NCBI GenBank assembly: GCA_025736915.1
Contig: CP107049.1
Location: 2,480,001 to 2,544,000 of the forward strand
Direction: 5' to 3'
Source of the DNA: Acinetobacter nosocomialis
GTDB taxonomy: Bacteria; Pseudomonadota; Gammaproteobacteria; Pseudomonadales; Moraxellaceae
DNA length: 64,000 nucleotides
A program made the translations under genes and the position numbers. The notes under the pieces were generated by a model. The model was not told the origin of the DNA. It did no database searches and saw only the letters and a list, made by a program, of their open reading frames with translations. Below, piece by piece: positions 24,984 to 34,382 of the stretch. Numbering within the stretch: the first letter of the stretch is position 1; every line of letters begins with the position of its first letter.

Positions 24984-26612
24984 ATGAGCCATTCAAATAA
25001 TTTACAACATAAATTTCCCCCAGTAGATAGTATTCCTGACAGCGTACGTCTGCCATCTCAGATTCATCAGCGTATCTCGTTAGTGGATGGTGAGTTGAAG
25101 TTATGGGCTGGTTCAACCAAGAAGACATTCTCTCCAATCTGGATTCAGCAGCCTGACGGTAGCTTGCAGCAAGTTGAGCTTGGTAGTTATCCAGTCATGG
25201 GTGAGAAAGAAAGTGACGAAGCGTTAGAAGCGGCAGTACGTGCCTACAATAATGGTCGTGGTGAATGGCCAATGATGAAAGTTGGTGAGCGCATCGCTTG
25301 TATGCAGAATTTTATTCAGCGTATGGTGGAACAGCGAGATCTCATTGTTAAACTGATCATGTGGGAAATTGGTAAGAGCTTGGCGGACTCCGAGAAAGAG
25401 TTCGACCGTACTGTCACCTATATGCGTCAAACGATTGATGCCCTGAAAGATCTAGATAATGCCAACTCCCGCTTTGTAATTGCTGAAGGTACGATTGGTC
25501 AAATCCGTCGTACCCCATTGGGCGTAGTGTTATGTATGGGACCATACAACTACCCGTTGAACGAAACCTTTGCTACCTTGATTCCGGCCATGCTGATGGG
25601 CAATACCATCATCTTCAAACCGCCTCAATTTGGGACCTTGCTGTTTGAACCGTTGCTGGAAGCATTCCGTGACTCATTTCCAAAAGGTGTGATCAATACC
25701 ATTTATGCGCCAGGTTCATTGGTGGTGCCACATTTGTTGGCATCTGGAAAAATTAATGTATTGGCATTGATTGGTTCTAGTAAAGTGGCCGATCACTTGA
25801 AAAAACAACATCCTAAATCTCACCGTCTGCGTGCGATTCTGGGACTGGATGCAAAGAACGCTGCCATTATTCTGCCAGATGCTGATTTGGATTTGACAGT
25901 GAAAGAGTGCCTGTTGGGGGCATTGTCCTTTAATGGTCAGCGTTGTACTGCGCTCAAAATGTTGATGGTACATCGGTCAATAGCTGACGAATTTGTTAAG
26001 CGCTTAACGGCTGAACTGGCTAAACTAAAAGTGGGTATGCCATGGGAAAAAGGTGTATTTATTACTCCATTGCCAGGTATGCACCGTACGACCTATATGA
26101 CTGAAGTCATTGAAGATGCTGTGGCTAAAGGAGCTAAAGTCGTTAATCTGGAAGGTGGCGAATTCTGCAAAACCATGTTTTATCCAGCTGTAGTTTATCC
26201 AGTAACAGAGGGGATGAGACTGTATCGAGAAGAACAGTTTGGTCCAGTGGTGCCTGTCTCTGTTTATGATGACATTGAAACTGTGCTGGAATATGTTACG
26301 ACTTCTGATCATGGTCAGCAGGTGAGTATTTTTGGTAGCGATCCTGAGCAAATTGGTCATTTAGTCGATACACTTGTACATCAAGTTTGTCGTGTAAATA
26401 TCAACTGTCAGTGTCAACGTGGTCCAGATGTGTTTCCATTCGGTGGCCGTAAAGATTCTGCCGAAGGTACACTGTCTGTGCATGATGCGTTACGTGCATT
26501 CTCTATCCGCGCTATGATTGCTGCTAAACAGACCGATGATAGCAAAGGCATGCTGGCCTCTATGGTGTCTGAGCACTATTCTAAATTTGTGAATACCGAC
26601 TTTATTTTCTAA
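24984..26612 (+). CDS. GapN-type NADP-dependent glyceraldehyde-3-phosphate dehydrogenase (ALDH family)
   Basis: A 542-residue aldehyde dehydrogenase. The NADP-binding region shows PLGVVLCMGPYNYPLNE and the catalytic cysteine is C321 in SFNGQRCTALKM. Family resemblance is to non-phosphorylating GAPDH (ALDH11), which oxidises glyceraldehyde 3-phosphate to 3-phosphoglycerate and makes NADPH. The usual LELGGK with its catalytic Glu is replaced by LGLDAK (286-291), so Gly287 sits at the Glu position. ATG at 24984 has a GGAGATAAG site. It lies after the ED/gluconate genes, where it would process the ED product GAP. CTG leucine codons are more frequent than in neighbouring genes. Confidence 0.8.
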   Translation: MSHSNNLQHKFPPVDSIPDSVRLPSQIHQRISLVDGELKLWAGSTKKTFSPIWIQQPDGSLQQVELGSYPVMGEKESDEALEAAVRAYNNGRGEWPMMKVGERIACMQNFIQRMVEQRDLIVKLIMWEIGKSLADSEKEFDRTVTYMRQTIDALKDLDNANSRFVIAEGTIGQIRRTPLGVVLCMGPYNYPLNETFATLIPAMLMGNTIIFKPPQFGTLLFEPLLEAFRDSFPKGVINTIYAPGSLVVPHLLASGKINVLALIGSSKVADHLKKQHPKSHRLRAILGLDAKNAAIILPDADLDLTVKECLLGALSFNGQRCTALKMLMVHRSIADEFVKRLTAELAKLKVGMPWEKGVFITPLPGMHRTTYMTEVIEDAVAKGAKVVNLEGGEFCKTMFYPAVVYPVTEGMRLYREEQFGPVVPVSVYDDIETVLEYVTTSDHGQQVSIFGSDPEQIGHLVDTLVHQVCRVNINCQCQRGPDVFPFGGRKDSAEGTLSVHDALRAFSIRAMIAAKQTDDSKGMLASMVSEHYSKFVNTDFIF

Positions 26613-26627
26613 AGAACATATGATTAT

Positions 26628-26655
26628 AAAAAACCAGCCTTTGGGCTGGTTTTTT
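26628..26655 (+). terminator. Terminator of the gapN-like gene
   Basis: AAAAAACCAGCC and GGCTGGTTTTTT flank a TTTG loop, shortly after the stop codon. Confidence 0.9.
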
Positions 26656-26677
26656 AGTTGCTAATAATTTGAATAAT

Positions 26678-26708
26678 AAAAAACGCCTGATATTGATCAG
26701 GCGTTTTT
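26678..26708 (-). terminator. Terminator of proA
   Basis: CGCCTGAT (26684-26691) and ATCAGGCG (26696-26703) form a stem with A-run and T-run on both sides, so it can work in both directions; it lies just after the proA stop. Confidence 0.85.
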
Positions 26709-26727
26709 GTTTGAACCAATAGATTAA

Positions 26728-27993
26728 TTACTGGCGAATTTGACCGTCACCTAACACAATCCATTTTTGAGACGTTAAGCCTTCTAAACCAACTGGACCG
26801 CGTGCATGAATTTTATCTGTTGAGATACCAATTTCAGCACCTAAACCATATTCAAAGCCATCAGCGAAACGAGTTGATGCATTAATCACGACTGAACTTG
26901 AGTCTACACGAGCTAAGAACTGACGAGCCAAAGTGTAGTTTTCAGTCACAATGGCATCAGTGTGATGTGAACCATATTTGTTGATATGGTCAATTGCTTC
27001 ATCAATACCACTAACCACTTTAATAGCAAGAATTGGTCCTAAATATTCGGTATACCAATCTTCTTCTGTCGCAGGTTTTACAGAAGCGCCTAAAATACGA
27101 CGTGTTTCTGGACAGCCACGGAGTTCGACTTGTTTTTCAGCATAAAGTTCAGCAATACGTGGTAAGAAAACGTCTGCAATTTTTTCATCAACAAGCAGTG
27201 TTTCCATTGCATTACAAACACCGTAACGATGAGTTTTGGCATTCAATGTAATTGGTAATGCTTTTTGTAAGTCGGCTTGAGCTTCTACAAATACATGGCA
27301 GTTACCATCAAGATGCTTAATGACAGGAATACGAGCTTCATTGGTTACACGTTCAATTAGGCTTTTGCCACCACGTGGAACAATTACATCTACGTATTCT
27401 GCCATGGTAATGAGGTGGCCAACCGCTGCACGGTCAGACGTTTCAATGACTTGTACCGAATGCTCAGGTAAACCAGCAACTTTTAAACCATGTTTAATCG
27501 CTTCTGCGATGGCTTTATTTGACTCAAGTGCTTCTGAACCACCACGTAAAATAATGGCATTGCCCGATTTAATCGCTAAAGATGCAGCTTCTAGTGTTAC
27601 GTTTGGACGTGATTCGTAAATCATACCAACGACACCTAAAGGCACACGCATTTTTCCAATTTGAATACCTGTGGGGCGATATGCAAGATCCGTAATTTCC
27701 CCAATTGGATCGACAAGCGCGATCACATCTTTTAAACCTTGCAACATCCCTTTAAAGCGTGCGGGCGTAAGCTCAAGACGATCAAGTAAGGCACTATCAA
27801 GCTTGTTGTTACGGCCTTTTTCCATGTCGAGTTGATTCGCCGCCAAGATTGCTGCCTGATTATTTTCTAAAGCAGTATAAATAGCAGAGAGTGCATGATT
27901 TTTAAGTGAGGTAGAAGCACTTGTTAGGACGCGAGACGCCTCACGTGCTTGTTGCCCGACTTTTTGCATATATTGTTCAATTGAATCTTGCAT
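26728..27993 (-). CDS. proA: Gamma-glutamyl phosphate reductase
   Basis: The enzyme reduces gamma-glutamyl phosphate to glutamate 5-semialdehyde in proline synthesis. The 421-residue ALDH-superfamily protein has the ProA nucleotide region [20 protein letters not shown] near 110, PRGGKSLI near 205 and the catalytic cysteine in [14 protein letters not shown] near 255. Length is standard (about 420). It is transcribed alone; proB is not in the window, as is usual when proB lies elsewhere. Confidence 0.96.
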   Translation of the reverse strand: MQDSIEQYMQKVGQQAREASRVLTSASTSLKNHALSAIYTALENNQAAILAANQLDMEKGRNNKLDSALLDRLELTPARFKGMLQGLKDVIALVDPIGEITDLAYRPTGIQIGKMRVPLGVVGMIYESRPNVTLEAASLAIKSGNAIILRGGSEALESNKAIAEAIKHGLKVAGLPEHSVQVIETSDRAAVGHLITMAEYVDVIVPRGGKSLIERVTNEARIPVIKHLDGNCHVFVEAQADLQKALPITLNAKTHRYGVCNAMETLLVDEKIADVFLPRIAELYAEKQVELRGCPETRRILGASVKPATEEDWYTEYLGPILAIKVVSGIDEAIDHINKYGSHHTDAIVTENYTLARQFLARVDSSSVVINASTRFADGFEYGLGAEIGISTDKIHARGPVGLEGLTSQKWIVLGDGQIRQ

Positions 27994-28292
27994 AGCAGTT
28001 TTTAATCATTTACCAATGACTACGATAGTAGCAGTCAAATGCGGAACAATGAATGGCTTTTTTTCAAAAATGTGACCGCTATAAAAAAACATTTAAATAT
28101 TTTGAAAACTATTAGCGGCTTAAACAAGATGAGCGGTCATTTCAGCGATTGCGTATATTTCAGACAATTGTTTAGAATGGACTTGTGCAATACAAACTAA
28201 TACAAATTTTAAAGATTTGTGCATAAAAGATTACATGTTCAAGAAGGAACTCTTGCAGCATAAAAAAATTACAGCAAGGAGGAAGCAAGGAT
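27994..28292. other. Divergent promoter region, no gene
   Basis: About 300 bases between proA and the hydrolase-PilZ gene. I see no ORF. TGACCGCT (28073-28080) and AGCGGTCA (28132-28139) are inverted 8-mers 51 bases apart. GGAGG lies just before the hydrolase start. Confidence 0.5.
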
Positions 28293-29606
28293 ATGAATTC
28301 CATTATTCAAATGGATTCGGAGATAAACCAAGCTTATGCCGGTTTTGGGTTTTTCGATATCTACCATAGAGATAGTTTTAAACAACCAGCTCGTACCACA
28401 TGGATTGACGGCTGGAAAATTGAATACATGGCGATTGCAGACCCAAAAACCATTCACAAAACACCAATCGTGATTGTTGGCGGTGCTTTTCAAAATTTTA
28501 ACTCTTATAAATATTGTGTTGAGCAACTGTTTGAAAGTGGTCCGGTCATTCTAATTGACTTGCCATCAATGGGCGCAAATCAACAAATTACCAATCGGGA
28601 TACTGGAATTTCTGCTGGAACATTAGAACTACCTGATTTATCAGAAATGTTAGGTCGCTGGTTAGATATTGTCGGAATTCAAAAAGTTTCTGTAATGGGA
28701 ATGTCGTTGGGTTCAGTTGTTGCTTCTTGTTTTGCTTATCACCGTCCAGATTTGATGGACCGCATGATTTTAATGGGTGTTATGCAAAAGACCCGTAAAA
28801 GTTGGCGAATGATTTTGGAAGAATCACTCAAACTCATGCAAGAAAACCGCATGGAAGAGTTTGGGCAAGCGGTCATTTTATATTTAGTCAATCATGCCAA
28901 GTTAGATAAAACCCGTATGTCACCTACAGCTAAAAAATTATTTTTTAGGCAAATGGCTGAGTTTACGGGTACCGAGCGTGAGCGTTATGACATTAACTGT
29001 AATCGACTTTTACGTTTAACAGATGTGCCGATTCCAAAGTGTAAAACACTGGTTGCAGCAGGGCAGTATGACAGTTTTACTCTGCCTCATGAAAATGCCA
29101 ATTTTGCTTTGCAATGTCCAGATATGGAATTTGCCCTTATTGCAAATGCGGACCATGTACCTCAGTTGCAGCGTCGTAAAGAAACCATGAGTTTGTTCAC
29201 TTCATTTTTAAAAGGTGAATCTATCCAAAATTTGGATGGCATTATTCCTATGAAACGTGAACAAATGCAAAACATGGAGCGCCGTGGTGAAGAGCGGATT
29301 TCAGTTCTTCAACCTAAAACGAAACTGAGCCACCGTGAATGTAAAACGGAAGTGTCAGTGACGATTGTTGACGTGACTTTCTTTGGGATGTACTTGAAGT
29401 TAGATGATGTGACACAGCTCGACTTTGTAAATGAACACCCACGGGATCTGGCTCTGCATCTAGAAGATGAGGAAGGCCCTTTCTCGATTGAATGTTTAAT
29501 CTTTGAAGCTACTGAACAAGGAATCCGTGCTTTATTTAAACATGGCAGTTTTGAGCTTGCTGATCGTTTAAGTCGTTTTATTGTCCGTCAAAAACAAACT
29601 GCTTAA
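28293..29606 (+). CDS. Alpha/beta hydrolase with C-terminal PilZ (c-di-GMP-binding) domain
   Basis: A 437-residue two-domain protein. Residues about 57-310 form an alpha/beta hydrolase with nucleophile S138 in GMSLG, acid D260 in AAGQYDSF and H288 in NADHVPQ. Residues about 328-432 look like a PilZ domain: RxxxR at R331-R335 and DxTxxG at D360-G365 (Thr where Ser is usual), the two motifs that bind cyclic di-GMP. The hydrolase segment with FTGTERERYDINCNRLLRL recalls RhlA-type acyltransferases, but that is inference. It is monocistronic with a strong GGAGG site and a terminator. Confidence 0.85.
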   Translation: MNSIIQMDSEINQAYAGFGFFDIYHRDSFKQPARTTWIDGWKIEYMAIADPKTIHKTPIVIVGGAFQNFNSYKYCVEQLFESGPVILIDLPSMGANQQITNRDTGISAGTLELPDLSEMLGRWLDIVGIQKVSVMGMSLGSVVASCFAYHRPDLMDRMILMGVMQKTRKSWRMILEESLKLMQENRMEEFGQAVILYLVNHAKLDKTRMSPTAKKLFFRQMAEFTGTERERYDINCNRLLRLTDVPIPKCKTLVAAGQYDSFTLPHENANFALQCPDMEFALIANADHVPQLQRRKETMSLFTSFLKGESIQNLDGIIPMKREQMQNMERRGEERISVLQPKTKLSHRECKTEVSVTIVDVTFFGMYLKLDDVTQLDFVNEHPRDLALHLEDEEGPFSIECLIFEATEQGIRALFKHGSFELADRLSRFIVRQKQTA

Positions 29607-29620
29607 TTAGGTTTTTATAA

Positions 29621-29656
29621 ATGGAAGCTCGTTTATTTCGAGCTTCCATTTTTTTA
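29621..29656 (+). terminator. Terminator of the hydrolase-PilZ gene
   Basis: ATGGAAGCTCG and CGAGCTTCCAT form an 11-bp stem followed by seven T. Confidence 0.9.
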
Positions 29657-29662
29657 TATTTA

Positions 29663-30505
29663 TTATTTTATTTGGGCATGAATGGTCCAAACTAAGTCGC
29701 CTAAATGTTCTTCACCTCTCTCTTTAGAAACTTGTCCAAAGAATATTTGTGGTTGTTCAACACTTACCTGACTAAATCCTGCATCTTCAAAAAAGTCTTT
29801 CACTTCAAGTGGCGTTTTAAAGTGAAAACTAAAAGAGCTTCGAGACATTAATTTCAATAATTTACTGCTGTTCCAGATAATGCTGGCAAGTTTATTTTTA
29901 ACAGGTTCAGGGTAGAGATCGGTTAAGTAATGGAACTTTTTAAAAGAAGTTCCGTAGTGAGCAATTGATTGAATCAGTTGTTTTAATAAGTCTTTATCAA
30001 AATAGTTAATCAAACCTTCACTAATCACAACCAGTGGGCGGTTAGGATTAAACACTTCAAATGCTTGAGCAAAGGCTTTAGTAAATAAATCGACTGATAA
30101 AATCTCAGGTGCATTTTTTTCAATTTGTTGTAATGCATTTTGCTTTGTCTGAGCCATATCGGGTAAATCAAGTTCTCGATAGGTAATAGAAGGGTAATGC
30201 TGTCTAAACCACCAGCCACGTGGTGATAAACCACAGGCAATTTCAAGTACCTGTAAATCAGGATTTTCTTGAATTAACTTCTCTAAATCATGATCAAGCA
30301 TGGTATGGCGCTGTTTAAGAGTCGTGCGCATGCTGCCACCCACATATTTCTCTGCCCAAGACTCTAATGGGTGAACTAAATATGCCAGTGATTTGCCTTT
30401 GGTAGTGGCAAGTGCTTCATGTGAGATCCCCATTTGATACCAGATATAACCCGTATAGTGGGCTGTAAAAGAGATGTGGCGGTGTTTTGAAAGGTGTTGT
30501 GTCAT
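29663..30505 (-). CDS. Class I SAM-dependent methyltransferase, LCM-like family
   Basis: The 280-residue protein has the SAM-binding motif VLEIACGLSPRGW near 85-97 and an acidic YRELDLPDM segment near 110, with VISEGLINYF near 163. This pattern belongs to the leucine carboxyl methyltransferase-like group (COG3315), which includes many small-molecule O-methyltransferases. The substrate cannot be inferred from context: it is isolated between terminators and a structured intergenic element. CAGGA lies before the ATG. Confidence 0.8.
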   Translation of the reverse strand: MTQHLSKHRHISFTAHYTGYIWYQMGISHEALATTKGKSLAYLVHPLESWAEKYVGGSMRTTLKQRHTMLDHDLEKLIQENPDLQVLEIACGLSPRGWWFRQHYPSITYRELDLPDMAQTKQNALQQIEKNAPEILSVDLFTKAFAQAFEVFNPNRPLVVISEGLINYFDKDLLKQLIQSIAHYGTSFKKFHYLTDLYPEPVKNKLASIIWNSSKLLKLMSRSSFSFHFKTPLEVKDFFEDAGFSQVSVEQPQIFFGQVSKERGEEHLGDLVWTIHAQIK

Positions 30506-30865
30506 TCGTCCTGAGCTCGATTTATTGTTTTTCTGTGATCTTCATTGCCTAAGCGCTATAAGATCTTGAATTGAAATTACGTCATTTAAGTTGATTAATA
30601 CATCACGGCGGAGTTTTGCTATTTTAAATGTTTCATATCGGGATTAACCTTCGGTTCGACCTACCTTGCGAAACGATGTTTCTCATTTGGCAAAAGTAGG
30701 CAAAACCTGAGGTACGAATAGCAAAGATTAATTATCTTTGCCGTACCGTAAAACGAAAGCTATGCTTTAGTAAATGCTACGCACTTCGTTTGTCTTGCGC
30801 AATGCGAAAGCGCTAACGCTTTTGCATTGCTCAGGTTGCAGATAACGCTTTCACGTATCCATACT
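30506..30865. other. Intergenic region dominated by hairpins, no gene
   Basis: The 360 bases between the methyltransferase and nagZ contain no ORF I trust. From about 30640 the sequence is built of stacked inverted repeats, described separately. Confidence 0.6.
30640..30830. repeat. Structured multi-hairpin intergenic element
   Basis: Three inverted repeats follow one another. GAAAC-GAT-GTTTC (30670-30682) lies inside CCTAC/GTAGG arms. GGTACG plus GCAAAGAT (30711-30728) pairs with ATCTTTGC plus CGTACC (30734-30747). GCAATGCGAAAGCG (30799-30812) pairs with 30817-30830 across a 4-base loop, one G-T excepted. The string CAAAAGTAGGCAAAACC near 30690-30707 resembles CAAAAGTAACAAAACC in the element near 235-252. 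It is likely a REP-like or decayed mobile sequence. Confidence 0.5.
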
Positions 30866-31885
30866 TTAGAGTGAGCTTTTAAACTCTTCAATGGCTGTTT
30901 TGACAGCTTGCCACTCATTTCCAAGCGATAAAGTTTCACCAATCTGAATTTGTGGAATTCGACCACGCATACGTTCTAAACGCTCTTGGTTTGGTAGTTC
31001 TAAGTTTGCAATACCTTCAAGTGCTGTACATGCTGCACTACGGTCATTACACACTAGACCCATGTCACAGCCTGCTGCCAGAGCTGCTTGAATACGCGCA
31101 TCTGCACCACCAGCCACACAAGCAGCTTGCATGCTTAAGTCATCGGAGAAAAGTACGCCATTAAAATTCAAACGTTTGCGTAGAACTTCTTGAATCCAGA
31201 AAGGTGAGAAACCTGCCGGATTTGGGTCAACCTGATCATAAATCACATGTGCAGGCATGAGCGCATCAAGCTCAGGCATAAGCTTAATGAAGCTTTGCAT
31301 GTCATGGTTATAAATTTCGTCATAGCTACGGCTGTCGATTGCAGCTGCGACATGAGAGTCGGCTTTTACCGAACCGTGGCCTGGGAAGTGTTTACCGGTA
31401 TTTGCCATACCAGCTTTTTTCATACCGTGCATAAATGCGCCAGCAAGTGGGGCAATATCCTCAATATTTTTAGAGAAGCCACGGTCACCAATCACATCAC
31501 TAATTGCATTAAGGTCTAAAACTGGTGCAAAACTAAAATCGATCCCCACAGCCAAGACTTCAGTTGCCATTAACCAACCACACTGTTCAGCCAGTTCAAG
31601 CGCCTTTTGTGGTTGGGTGATATAGAGTTCGCCAAAGCGGCCCATCGCTGGCAATAGCGTAAAGCCAGATTTTAAACGTTGAACTCGACCACCTTCTTGA
31701 TCGACAGCAATCAAAATATCTGGGCGAACTTGGCGCATATGGTCGGTTAAAGCACGGACTTGTTGTGGTGATTCAATATTTCGTGCAAATAAAATCATGC
31801 CACCGACTTGCGGAGCTTGTAATAGTTCAATATCTTCTTTAGTAAGTTCTGTGCCGGCAATGTCCAGCATCAACGCGCCAATCAT
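30866..31885 (-). CDS. nagZ: Beta-N-acetylhexosaminidase NagZ
   Basis: A cytoplasmic family 3 glycoside hydrolase that removes N-acetylglucosamine from muropeptides during peptidoglycan recycling. The 339-residue protein has the substrate and catalytic motifs DQEGGRVQRL near 63, GKHFPGHGSVKADSH near 155 (the mobile His-Asp catalytic loop) and FSDDLSMQA near 236 with the nucleophile Asp. ATG at 31885 with GGAA upstream fits the family N-terminus MIGALMLDI; the frame upstream to 31918 is likely untranslated. In other bacteria its products influence AmpC induction. Confidence 0.95.
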   Translation of the reverse strand: MIGALMLDIAGTELTKEDIELLQAPQVGGMILFARNIESPQQVRALTDHMRQVRPDILIAVDQEGGRVQRLKSGFTLLPAMGRFGELYITQPQKALELAEQCGWLMATEVLAVGIDFSFAPVLDLNAISDVIGDRGFSKNIEDIAPLAGAFMHGMKKAGMANTGKHFPGHGSVKADSHVAAAIDSRSYDEIYNHDMQSFIKLMPELDALMPAHVIYDQVDPNPAGFSPFWIQEVLRKRLNFNGVLFSDDLSMQAACVAGGADARIQAALAAGCDMGLVCNDRSAACTALEGIANLELPNQERLERMRGRIPQIQIGETLSLGNEWQAVKTAIEEFKSSL

Positions 31886-32077
31886 ATTGGTTCCATTTGA
31901 ATTTTGATTGAAAAACAATAAGCGAATTTTGCAATGATTTGCTACATTTTGTCAGTACAGAATATGATAAAACTACACGGTATAAACAATTTAGTTGGTT
32001 AAGATGTTGAATCTGCTTAGTTCATATCGAAAACAGAGCGTGTAAGATACGAACACCCAAGGAAGTATTAAGAATTT

Positions 32078-34261
32078 ATGAAACTTCAAACTATAGCTTG
32101 TGCAGTAGCAATCGCGACTGGCGGTTTATTCTTCTCTCATACGATGAACGAAGCAAGAGCAGCAACCAATACAGCTGCTGTTTCTCAATCGATCCAGCCA
32201 ACGCAAGAGCAGGCCTTGGTGGCTCGTCAACTGGCAACTTTAGTTGATCGCCAACATTATTTAAATATGCGTCTGGATGCGAATACATCTAACCGTATTC
32301 TTGATATGTATTTAGACAGTCTTGATCCAGACCATTCATTATTTTTAGACGCTGAAGTTCAAAATTATAAAAAACTCTATGGGTCAAATTTTGGTGCTTC
32401 ATTAAAAGCAGGGAACTTAACTGGACCGTTTGCAATTCACCAGCAATATCGTGAACGCTTAAAACAATTTTACGAGTTCATGTTGGCTGAGTTGAAACAA
32501 CAACAGAACTTAAAGCAGCCAAATAGCTATATAGAAGTAGATCGCGAAAAAGCGCCGTATTTTAAAACAACGGCTGAGCAGCAAAATCACTGGCGTAAAA
32601 TGCTGGTTTCACAGTTAATTAATTTAACGATTAGCCGTGAAGAAGAGCAGGCAAAACAAAAGGCACTTAAAGAAAACCCGTCACTTGCTGATGGTCAAGA
32701 CTTAAAAGGCCCAGAGGATTTAACGCCAGCTCAGACTTTGACTAAGCGTTATACACGTCAGCTTGAAAGAATTAGTCGTGTAAAAAGCGATGATGTTTTA
32801 GATAAAACATTAAATGCAATGTTAGCGACTTATGATCCACACAGTAACTATTATCCGCCAATTGATGCGATTGAACTGAATCGCCAAACAACCTTACAGC
32901 TTGAAGGGATTGGGGTATCGATTCGTCCAGAGCGTGGCAATGAAGATTACACCAAGATTGAAACGATTGTAGAAGGTGGTCCTGCAAGTAAGTCTGGCCA
33001 AGTGAAATCAGGAGATCGAATCGTTGGAGTCGCTCAAGAGGGCGGCAAAATGATCGATGTGGTTGGTTGGACAAGTTCGGAAATTGTTGGGCTTATTCGG
33101 GGTAAACGTGGCACTAAAGTCACGCTAAAACTTCTTGGTGCTGGTGCATCAATGAGTCAGGCACGTAATGTGACTTTAGTCCGTGACGTTATTCAAGAAG
33201 AAGATGCAGGTGTTCGTTCGCGTACAGTTGAAGTGACACGCGATGGTAAAAAGCATGTATTAGGTGTGATTGAAATTCCATCGTTCTATTTTGACTATCG
33301 TTCACGTCGTGCGGGTCAACAATATCGTTCAGTTTCCGAAGATACTGCAAATGCTTTTGAGGCATTAAAAGCTAAGAAAGTAGAAGGTATTATTATTGAC
33401 TTGCGTAATGACCCGGGCGGTTCATTAGAAGAAGTTGCACGTATGCTTGGACAAGTGATTAAGTCAGGTCCAGTTGTGCAAATTCGTGATGGCAACGGCA
33501 ATGTCAGTGTATTTGAAGACAACGATGGCGGTCAGCAAATCTATACAGGCCCACTCGCTGTATTGGTGAACTTGGCATCTGCTTCAGCAAGTGAGATTTA
33601 CTCTGCGGCAATTCAAGACTATGAGCGCGGTATTATTATTGGTAGTACAACCACAGGTAAAGGTACAGCTCAGGTTCAACTTGATACTTTGGCATACGGC
33701 CAAGCGACCTTAACTCAGCGTAAATTCTACCGTGTTACAGGTGGTAGTACGCAAAACAAAGGTGTAGTGCCAGATATTAAGCTTGTCGATATCTATAACG
33801 AAGAGTTTGGTGAGCGTAAATCGAAAAATGCATTGAAGTGGGATACCATTCCGACTGCACCATTTAAGCGTGAAGGTTCTGTTCAACCATATGTTGCGAA
33901 GTTGTCTCAATTCTCTGAACAACGTGTTGCTGCCGATCCTCAGTTTAAATATTTAAATAAACGTACGGCAATCGCGAAGGTTACGAGTGACCAGAAACAG
34001 GTTGTGCTTGATATTGATAAGCGCCGTGCAGAGCTTTTGAGTTTAGAAAAGCAAACTTTAGATGCTGAAAATGAACGTCGTGCAGCAACAGGTCAAAAGC
34101 CTTTTGCAAACTGGGAAAGCTACCAAGCTTCATTAGATGCGTTAGCTGAATCTCGTGCCAAAATGAAAGCTAACCAACGTCCTGCGTTGCCAGAAGAAGA
34201 AACATTTGTGAATGAAGCGGCAAATGTACTTATGGATTATGCAAAATTGCAAAACCGTTAA
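32078..34261 (+). CDS. prc: Carboxy-terminal processing (tail-specific) protease Prc
   Basis: A periplasmic S41 protease that trims C-termini of envelope proteins such as peptidoglycan hydrolases. The 727-residue chain has an N-terminal signal segment (ending near ARAA), an N-terminal helical domain, a PDZ domain (about 270-360, with LEGIGVSIRPE) and the S41 core. By comparison with CtpA/Prc the nucleophile is S503 in SASASE and the lysine K528 in TTTGKGT. The C-terminal DUF3340 helical region follows. Length agrees with the Prc family. Confidence 0.94.
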   Translation: MKLQTIACAVAIATGGLFFSHTMNEARAATNTAAVSQSIQPTQEQALVARQLATLVDRQHYLNMRLDANTSNRILDMYLDSLDPDHSLFLDAEVQNYKKLYGSNFGASLKAGNLTGPFAIHQQYRERLKQFYEFMLAELKQQQNLKQPNSYIEVDREKAPYFKTTAEQQNHWRKMLVSQLINLTISREEEQAKQKALKENPSLADGQDLKGPEDLTPAQTLTKRYTRQLERISRVKSDDVLDKTLNAMLATYDPHSNYYPPIDAIELNRQTTLQLEGIGVSIRPERGNEDYTKIETIVEGGPASKSGQVKSGDRIVGVAQEGGKMIDVVGWTSSEIVGLIRGKRGTKVTLKLLGAGASMSQARNVTLVRDVIQEEDAGVRSRTVEVTRDGKKHVLGVIEIPSFYFDYRSRRAGQQYRSVSEDTANAFEALKAKKVEGIIIDLRNDPGGSLEEVARMLGQVIKSGPVVQIRDGNGNVSVFEDNDGGQQIYTGPLAVLVNLASASASEIYSAAIQDYERGIIIGSTTTGKGTAQVQLDTLAYGQATLTQRKFYRVTGGSTQNKGVVPDIKLVDIYNEEFGERKSKNALKWDTIPTAPFKREGSVQPYVAKLSQFSEQRVAADPQFKYLNKRTAIAKVTSDQKQVVLDIDKRRAELLSLEKQTLDAENERRAATGQKPFANWESYQASLDALAESRAKMKANQRPALPEEETFVNEAANVLMDYAKLQNR

Positions 34262-34281
34262 GTTCTTTTGTCTGTTTTACG

Positions 34282-34313
34282 AAAAAGCACGCTGTTCTCA
34301 GCGTGTTTTTTTA
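34282..34313 (+). terminator. Terminator of prc
   Basis: AAAAAGCACGCTG and CAGCGTGTTTTTTT flank a TTCT loop, directly after the prc stop. Confidence 0.9.
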
Positions 34314-34382
34314 ATTTTTTATGTCAGTAAACTGTCATGCATTTATCATCAAAGTGTCAAGAAAGCTGCTTAATCTTTAAGC

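Noticed and set aside
30506..30865. Possible small RNA or CRISPR-like array in the hairpin-rich gap
   Set aside because: The repeats are inverted pairs of different sequence, not direct repeats with spacers, and I see no promoter for a small RNA.
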